Below are positions 57,364-64,000 of a DNA stretch of 64,000 nt, one piece after another; within the stretch, counting starts at the first letter, position 1; each line of letters opens with the position of its first letter. Under the pieces are notes generated by a model. The model did no database searches and was not told the origin of the DNA. It saw nothing but the letters and a program-made list of their open reading frames with translations. Origin of the DNA: Fervidibacillus halotolerans (GTDB lineage: Bacteria; Bacillota; Bacilli; Bacillales; Caldibacillaceae); assembly GCF_026547205.1 (NCBI RefSeq), contig NZ_CP106877.1:1762771-1826770 (forward strand), in the 5' to 3' direction. The position numbers were made by a program, and so were the translations under genes.

Positions 57364-59298
57364 TTATTTATTTTTATAGTTGATCATTAATTCAATCCAC
57401 TCTTCTTTCGTATTACAATTGATTAGCTTTTGTACAATCGACTTATTTTCGATAATCGATATCAATATTTCAAACATTCGATCCAAATCAGAATCTGGAT
57501 CCTTCCGAATATTTAATAAACAAACAAATTGAACCATTTGCTGCTCGTGCCATGGAATTGGATTTTTTAACGTACAAATCGTCCAAAATGTTTCTTTCGT
57601 AACGGGTGTAATTGGATGGGGAACGGCGACAAGGTTTCCAAAACTTGTCGGTGCAATGGATTCCCGTTCTAAGACAAGATCAACATAATTTTCTGGTACA
57701 AGCTTTTCTTTCGCTAGTTGTTCATATAAAAAATGAATAACTTCTTCCCTACTTTTCAGCGATTGTTTTAAAAAAATTCTTGACGGATGCAAATAATTAT
57801 GAATTTCATTTTGATGTTCGGTTAAAAGCATTTGAATCATTTGAACATCCTTTTCTTCTAAAAACGTATTGACAACTTGAACGGGGATACTTATATTTTC
57901 TTTGATTGGAATTGTGCTAATTATGAAATCGACATCCGATAAATCATAAGATGATAAATTGTAGTAATTGATTATATCAATTACATCCAATTCTTGCTCG
58001 AACCTATTTTTTAATCGGTAAGAAAGTAATTTTGCACTTCCGACTCCTGATGCACAAACAACCAATACTTTTTTCATTTTCTTTTTGTTCAGTTTCATCC
58101 GCTCAAGAGAAACACCGATATGAAGGGCAATATAGGCAATTTCATCTTCAACAACTTCAATCCCTAAATATTCTTCAATACATTTGCTCGCAATTACAGC
58201 TCCTTCAAAGGCGGTCGGATATTTTTTCTTAATATCGTTTCGTAACGGATTTCGAATATTCATTTTGTATCGGAGACGATTCATCGCCGGGCGGATGTGT
58301 AAAAGTAACGCTTGAATAAACTCACGATCTTCTGTTAAATCCCAATTCAATTCAGACTTTAATTTTTCCAGCATACAGTTGACAATCGTTCCTGCCTCAT
58401 CAAATTTACTAAATTCGACTAGTTCCTTCTTATGTAACAGTTTCGTTCCTAGTAAATGGACGATAATGTACTTGATTTCTTCATCAGGGAATTTTAAATC
58501 AGTCAAATTTTCCACTTCTTGGATCATTTCAGTAGCAACGATTTTTTCAAAAGGATAATCATCTTCATCAACTTGAATCATCTCTTCGATAACAAATCCT
58601 TTTTCAATTCTTTTACAAGCAATAGCAATATGCGTTGCTAAATTTTCTAACGAAATATCGGAAATTTCAATTTTATATTTATTTACTTTTTGGATAATAA
58701 TTTCTTTAATTTTTGAAAATAAGCTTGGATCGATTAGATGTAAAGATTCTTCTTTTAAAAAGACTTCTTGCTCTCGTTCTAATAACAAGTTTGATAAACA
58801 AAGACGTTTCATATATTCATCCCCTACTACTTTTGAACCATAGTGGGGACGATTGATTAATTTTAATTGATATTGTTCAAGATACTCCTTCACAATTTTT
58901 AAATCGTTTTGTAAAGTGGACATGGAAACGAACATCTCATCCGCAAATTGTTCTAGTTTAATGAAATCTTTTTCTAAAATTAAACGTTTTAAAATATATA
59001 AAACCCTCGTATTTTTATCTATAAAATCACCAGCTAATGGATTTTCCTCTGAAGCAAGCTGATGGAGATAATCAGAAAATTGCTTTTGATTGGTAATATT
59101 GAGTATATATCCTTTTCCTCTTATCGATTCAATAAAAAAGCCATGTTCATCCTTATCCTTCTGCAATAACTTTATTTCATTTCGAATAGTCCGATCACTA
59201 ACCCCTATTTCTTTTGCTAACCAACTTGAAGTAACTGGTTCCTTTGATTTGGATAAAGCCAGTAATATTTCATGTTGCCGTTTTGCTTGAATCGACAT
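57364..59298 (-). CDS. PRD-containing transcriptional regulator with PTS EIIB and EIIA domains (LicR/MtlR-like)
   Basis: 644 aa from ATG at 59298 (a GTG three codons earlier is too near AAAGG). Order: two HTH domains (about 5-60 and 95-150), PRD1 (about 185-290, HIAIACKRIEKG), PRD2 (about 295-405, HIRPAMNRL and ALHIGVSLERM), a galactitol-type EIIB with active Cys in VVCASGVGSAKLL (about 410-500), and a fructose-type EIIA with His in AVPHPITPV (about 505-640). Such proteins are activated or inhibited by PTS phosphorylation and control the sugar operon. Lies downstream of the PTS cluster beyond a terminator; it may activate that cluster. Confidence 0.9.
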   Translation of the reverse strand: MSIQAKRQHEILLALSKSKEPVTSSWLAKEIGVSDRTIRNEIKLLQKDKDEHGFFIESIRGKGYILNITNQKQFSDYLHQLASEENPLAGDFIDKNTRVLYILKRLILEKDFIKLEQFADEMFVSMSTLQNDLKIVKEYLEQYQLKLINRPHYGSKVVGDEYMKRLCLSNLLLEREQEVFLKEESLHLIDPSLFSKIKEIIIQKVNKYKIEISDISLENLATHIAIACKRIEKGFVIEEMIQVDEDDYPFEKIVATEMIQEVENLTDLKFPDEEIKYIIVHLLGTKLLHKKELVEFSKFDEAGTIVNCMLEKLKSELNWDLTEDREFIQALLLHIRPAMNRLRYKMNIRNPLRNDIKKKYPTAFEGAVIASKCIEEYLGIEVVEDEIAYIALHIGVSLERMKLNKKKMKKVLVVCASGVGSAKLLSYRLKNRFEQELDVIDIINYYNLSSYDLSDVDFIISTIPIKENISIPVQVVNTFLEEKDVQMIQMLLTEHQNEIHNYLHPSRIFLKQSLKSREEVIHFLYEQLAKEKLVPENYVDLVLERESIAPTSFGNLVAVPHPITPVTKETFWTICTLKNPIPWHEQQMVQFVCLLNIRKDPDSDLDRMFEILISIIENKSIVQKLINCNTKEEWIELMINYKNK

Positions 59299-59362
59299 TA
59301 TTTTCACATCCTTTAAGTACTATGATTTTTATAAGAAGGAGCTGTTTTTCAAAGTGAAAGTA

Positions 59363-59398
59363 AGAAAAAATGGAGTTAAGAAGCCAACTCCATTTTCC
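59363..59398 (-). terminator. Terminator at the end of the beta-glucoside operon
   Basis: 11-bp perfect stem: AAAATGGAGTT (59367-59377) with AACTCCATTTT (59386-59396), loop of 8, with T runs on both strands. It lies between the downstream glucosidase and the regulator gene. Confidence 0.85.
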
Positions 59399-59460
59399 AA
59401 AAATATACTCAATAGTTTAAAAAAAAATTTATAATCTCAATTCAATCATTCTGTCCATTG

Positions 59461-60906
<1,446 letters not shown>

Positions 60907-60973
60907 TCATCCTCCATTCGTACAATCATAAGAAAACCATCCATGTATTACAATACAATCGACAATGAAACCG

Positions 60974-61015
60974 GAATAAGAAGACGGTTCCATTGGAAAA
61001 ACCGCCTTCTTATTC
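60974..61015 (-). other. RNA hairpin between EIIC and 6-phospho-beta-glucosidase genes
   Basis: GAATAAGAAG pairs with CTTCTTATTC and GGTT with AACC inside, giving a long interrupted stem. There is no T run after it on the minus strand, so it is more likely an mRNA processing or stabilising stem than a terminator. Confidence 0.55.
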
Positions 61016-61036
61016 AAATTAATCTTTTTCTAATTT

Positions 61037-62404
61037 TTAAAGTATAGCTTCTCCGCCTTTTTCCTGCTCAACTAATTTATTGTCATATAATTTAATGAAA
61101 GGGAGATAAATCATGAAAGCAACAACACCATTTATAAGGGATACTACTGCTCCCATGATGTCCCCACCTGTCCCGATAAAAGCACCAATTCCAATTGGTG
61201 TTGGCCAAGGTACTTGGGCAATAATCGGATTAACAATATGTAATTTGATCGCCCAATACCCAATCGTTGCTGACGCCATTGGTGCCAAAAAGAACGGTAT
61301 TGCTAAATACGGATTATACACAATTGGCAGCCCAAATATAATCGGTTCATTAATGTTGAAAATACCTGGGGCTATAGAAGCTCGACCTAAAATTTTCAAC
61401 TGTTGGGATTTTGCTAAAAAGAGAAGAAAAATAACTAAACCTAATGTAGCACCTGATCCTCCCATTATAACGAAGGAATTTTGAAACTCACCTGCAAATG
61501 GAATATTAGCACCATTTATATTTGCTTCCATATTCGCTAAAACAATTGGTGTGATGAATGCACCAATAATATTTGCTCCGTGGATTCCGACAATCCAAAG
61601 GGCATGGATTAAGAAATAAATGACCATTAAACCTAACCAGCTACTTGCAATATTCGTAACAAAACTAAATGGAAGAGCTACAATTTTAAATATATCTGTA
61701 CCAATTGCAACTAATATTCCGTTGATTAATAAAACAACAAAAGCAATGACAAACGCTGGAATTAATGCTGTAAAGGATCGAGAGACACCTTCTGGAACCG
61801 CTTCTGGCATTTTAATAATCCAGTTTCTTTTTATACACAAACGGTATAAATGAACAGTAATAGCAGCCATAACGATCGCTACAAATATTCCAGTTGTTCC
61901 TAAACGAGTTAAACCACTATCTGCCACTTCCCAACCACTAATGATTTTTGTACTATCATCAATTTGTTGGATCAGTGATACCTTTCCATTTTCTAAAACT
62001 AATTGGGGAATCGTCATAAAGAAGGCAAACATTGAAAGTAAAGCACCATTTAACGGATTTAAATTTAATCCTTCTTCTTCAGCATATAATTTCGTATATT
62101 CATAACCTATCACAAGATTAAAATATAAAGCTAAAATTCCCATCGTCGCTTTATTTGCTACCATGTATAAATCACTGATCCGAAAAAATGAATTATCCCA
62201 AATTCCTTGTAAAAATGTTATAGTCAGTGGTAATACGTTTAATACTAAAAACAATGAACCTACGATAGTGAATGGAATTGAAGCCATACCGGCTGCCATT
62301 ACTGCACGGACAAAACGGAAAGATGCAATTTTCCCCATCGGTCCCATTAAATTTTTTTCAAGAAAAGCAAATACTTTATTTTCTGATGTCATCGTTTTCC
62401 TCAT
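61037..62404 (-). CDS. PTS EIIC, lactose/cellobiose family
   Basis: 455 aa with about ten membrane helices. The family signature INEPIIFGLP and the GGSGATLGL substrate region are visible. It carries the sugar across the membrane during phosphorylation. EIIB is encoded separately 0.7 kb upstream; no EIIA is seen in the window. The start ATG follows AAAGGAGATGAGG. The gene upstream (62411) ends six bases before it. Confidence 0.93.
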   Translation of the reverse strand: MRKTMTSENKVFAFLEKNLMGPMGKIASFRFVRAVMAAGMASIPFTIVGSLFLVLNVLPLTITFLQGIWDNSFFRISDLYMVANKATMGILALYFNLVIGYEYTKLYAEEEGLNLNPLNGALLSMFAFFMTIPQLVLENGKVSLIQQIDDSTKIISGWEVADSGLTRLGTTGIFVAIVMAAITVHLYRLCIKRNWIIKMPEAVPEGVSRSFTALIPAFVIAFVVLLINGILVAIGTDIFKIVALPFSFVTNIASSWLGLMVIYFLIHALWIVGIHGANIIGAFITPIVLANMEANINGANIPFAGEFQNSFVIMGGSGATLGLVIFLLFLAKSQQLKILGRASIAPGIFNINEPIIFGLPIVYNPYLAIPFFLAPMASATIGYWAIKLHIVNPIIAQVPWPTPIGIGAFIGTGGDIMGAVVSLINGVVAFMIYLPFIKLYDNKLVEQEKGGEAIL

Positions 62405-62410
62405 CTCCTT

Positions 62411-62914
62411 TTATTTAACCAATTTTTCATATTCCTGAATTCGTCTAAATTGCCGATCCTGATTATTATCTATTTGATAAAGGCGATAAAGAACGAAAGC
62501 GCTTAATACTACCCCAATCATTAAAACTATTAAAATGAATAGTTTTGAACGATTTTGATTGATCAGAAATGGGTATAATTGAATAAAATATTGAGAAAAA
62601 CTTGAAACCGACATTAGTACAATATTTGAAGCAAACAAAATGTTAAAACAAATTCGAGTATACTTTGCACGAAGCATCGGATTGTTATAAATTTTTATTT
62701 GTTCTATAGTACTCATAATGATCACACAAATAAGCATGAATGGAATTATAATAAGAGTTGATTTACTCATAATCAATGAAATGAACCAATATAAATTGGT
62801 AAAAAAGAACATGGCTGTGACATATCTAATAAGTAAATATCTCTGAAAGTACATTACTTTTATACTTTGACGTTTTCGATTTTGTTCAATTAATGCTCTT
62901 TCATTCGTATTCAT
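62411..62914 (-). CDS. Four-helix membrane protein of unknown function in the PTS operon
   Basis: 167 aa from ATG at 62914 with GAGGGA. Four hydrophobic segments at about 28-48, 52-70, 88-108 and 125-148, with short charged ends. No PTS motif, no Cys, so it is not an EIIA or EIIB. I do not recognise the family. It lies between EIIB and EIIC, six bases before the EIIC start, so it should be made with the permease; it may help its assembly. An upstream ORF of 21 codons (62911-62976) overlaps its start by 4 bp but has no own site. Confidence 0.65.
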   Translation of the reverse strand: MNTNERALIEQNRKRQSIKVMYFQRYLLIRYVTAMFFFTNLYWFISLIMSKSTLIIIPFMLICVIIMSTIEQIKIYNNPMLRAKYTRICFNILFASNIVLMSVSSFSQYFIQLYPFLINQNRSKLFILIVLMIGVVLSAFVLYRLYQIDNNQDRQFRRIQEYEKLVK

Positions 62915-63025
62915 AACAATCCCTCATTGTTTATCCTCAATTCCAATCTATTTTTTTCGTTTAAGTTTTTGTTCATTCTTGAAGAATAAATTAAATTTCC
63001 CTCCTTTCCAACGACATTTAAATCA

Positions 63026-63041
63026 ACAAGTCGACAAGTCG
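63026..63041. repeat. Tandem 8-bp repeat in the EIIB-membrane protein gap
   Basis: ACAAGTCG occurs twice head to tail (63026-63033 and 63034-63041) and includes a TCGAC/GTCGA dyad. An orphan AAGGAGGG (minus strand, 62999-63006) lies next to it. Confidence 0.45.
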
Positions 63042-63136
63042 ATAGGAAAAAATTAAATAAGCTACCTTGTACCTAAAATGAATGAAAATTAATAAGTAAC
63101 TAAATGATTTCATTATAGCTAAGATGTTTCCAAAGT

Positions 63137-63457
63137 TTATTTTGGTAATTCTTTCAATATTAAATTTGCTAATTTTTCCACACCTGTAGGAATTGGAATA
63201 TAGGCTTGGGGTGCGATGTTTACAACTGGTTTTCCAACCCGATTCCCCGCTTCTTTGAATTTTTGAAAATACATCTTTGTTTGTGGACTAACTAAGAATA
63301 AATCAAAATCACTGTTTTCTATCATTTTATTTCCCTCACTAGCAGTAACTGCCTCTACTTGAATATCTTCACCTTTTTCTTTGAAAAATTCGGTTGCTTT
63401 TTTCGCCATTAGAGAAGACGACATACCAGCTGCACAAATAATCAAGGCTTTTTTCAT
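63137..63457 (-). CDS. PTS EIIB, cellobiose type
   Basis: 106 aa from ATG at 63457 (AAGGAGG, 8 bases). Phosphorylated Cys is C8 (ALIICAAGMSSSLMAKKA). Compact alpha/beta fold with no membrane segment, as in lactose/cellobiose EIIB. Takes phosphate from EIIA and gives it to the sugar at EIIC. It follows the partial glucosidase gene by 44 bp, so it is in the same operon. Confidence 0.93.
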   Translation of the reverse strand: MKKALIICAAGMSSSLMAKKATEFFKEKGEDIQVEAVTASEGNKMIENSDFDLFLVSPQTKMYFQKFKEAGNRVGKPVVNIAPQAYIPIPTGVEKLANLILKELPK

Positions 63458-63501
63458 GATAATTTCCTCCTTTAAAATGTGATCGATTAAATTTTTCAAA
63501 T

Positions 63502-64000
63502 TTAAAGATTGCTACCATTGTTTTCAATGACATCTTTATACCAATAAAAGCTTTTTTTCTTTATTCGACGAAGGTCATGTTCACCTTCTTCATGCTGGTT
63601 TACATAGACGAGGCCATAACGTTTTTGAAAACCATTTAACCAACTTAAAAGGTCGGTAAAGGACCAAACACAATAGCCAATAATTTCGACTCCATCAGTC
63701 ATCGCTTCTTGAATGGCCTTTAAATGAGCACGAATATAATCGATCCGGTAATCATCACGAATCGAACCATCTTTTTCCACTTGATCGAATTCCCCAAGCC
63801 CGTTTTCACTAATTAAAATGGGTAACCCATATAGATTCAATAATCTCCGAAGTCCGATTCGCAAACCTTGTGGATCAATATTCCAATCCCAATTCGTTCG
63901 TTCTAAGTTTTCATTTGCAACCGTTTTAAATAGTCCCGGTACACCGATATCTTCCGCTGTTCCCTTTTTTCCAGTATTATTAAAATGGCCATCCATTGTC
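63502..64000 (-). CDS. 6-phospho-beta-glucosidase, GH1 (C-terminal part, cut by window edge)
   Basis: About 166 C-terminal residues are visible; the gene continues past the right edge. The nucleophile Glu (PILISENGLGEFD) and the phosphate recognition motif SWLNGFQKRYGLVYV are present. It is a second GH1 enzyme of the same operon. An internal ATG at 63996 is not a start. It precedes EIIB. Confidence 0.9.
   Translation of the reverse strand, partial: TMDGHFNNTGKKGTAEDIGVPGLFKTVANENLERTNWDWNIDPQGLRIGLRRLLNLYGLPILISENGLGEFDQVEKDGSIRDDYRIDYIRAHLKAIQEAMTDGVEIIGYCVWSFTDLLSWLNGFQKRYGLVYVNQHEEGEHDLRRIKKKSFYWYKDVIENNGSNL

Noticed and set aside
62911-62976. 21-codon ORF overlapping the start of the 167-aa membrane protein gene
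   Set aside because: The only strong ribosome binding site is 22 bases from its ATG; the sequence is low in complexity.

Overview
The window is a chromosomal segment from a low-GC Gram-positive spore former of the family Bacillaceae. Evidence for this is the conserved Bacillus gene order (citZ-icd-mdh-phoP-phoR; pfkA-pyk; accD-accA; ytsJ; dnaE; ytrH-ytrI; nrnA; ytoI; ytkL; ackA-ytxK-tpx-ytfJ-ytfI-yteJ-sppA-nadK; sspA-thiI-nifZ-ezrA-ytsP-ytrP-rpsD), the sporulation genes (ytvI, ytrH, ytfJ, an alpha/beta SASP) and the strong GGAGG-type ribosome binding sites with frequent TTG/GTG starts. The species cannot be named from the sequence. No rRNA, tRNA, CRISPR array, prophage or intact insertion sequence was seen.

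Layout. 1-9,600: hflK-hflC (hflC cut by the left edge), the phoPR two-component system and the TCA genes citZ-icd-mdh, then a 615-bp AT-rich control region and the divergent sporulation permease gene ytvI. 9,600-20,600: a minus-strand block for lower glycolysis and malonyl-CoA supply (fxsA, pyk, pfkA, accA, accD), NADP malic enzyme ytsJ with a translationally overlapping FadR-type regulator, and dnaE. 20,600-29,150: ytrH-ytrI, nrnA, ytpI, ytoI, a small membrane protein, ytkL, an M24 peptidase, ald and a universal stress protein. Two degenerate copies of an intergenic repeat lie here. 29,150-39,150: an unknown 163-aa protein, an EcsC-family protein, ackA (with a good promoter and an upstream cre), ytxK, tpx, ytfJ, ytfI, yteJ, sppA, nadK and rarD. 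39,150-43,850: an accessory module with a TetR regulator divergent from an MMPL transporter and a secreted Leu-x-x-Gly repeat protein. 43,850-52,830: sspA, thiI, nifZ, ezrA, ytsP, ytrP, an unknown anchored protein, and rpsD behind a long leader. 52,830-57,130: a fatty-acyl module (TetR regulator, acyl-CoA ligase, AidB-like acyl-CoA dehydrogenase) with a clear palindromic operator. 57,360-64,000: a beta-glucoside PTS cluster (PRD regulator, two 6-phospho-beta-glucosidases, EIIC, EIIB, an unknown four-helix membrane protein) that runs off the right edge.

How it fits together: much of the window is central carbon metabolism around pyruvate, acetyl-CoA and malate (pfkA, pyk, ytsJ, accDA, citZ-icd-mdh, ald, ackA), with candidate CcpA sites at citZ and ackA. 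Two accessory modules (MMPL and acyl-CoA) each carry their own TetR regulator and palindromic operator. The PTS cluster ends with a regulator that carries its own PTS domains. No clearly undescribed system was found. The least explained items are a crossed pair of inverted repeats (candidate pseudoknot) at 38,117-38,201, the secreted Leu-x-x-Gly protein beside the MMPL pump and its unusual start region, and the membrane protein inside the PTS operon.
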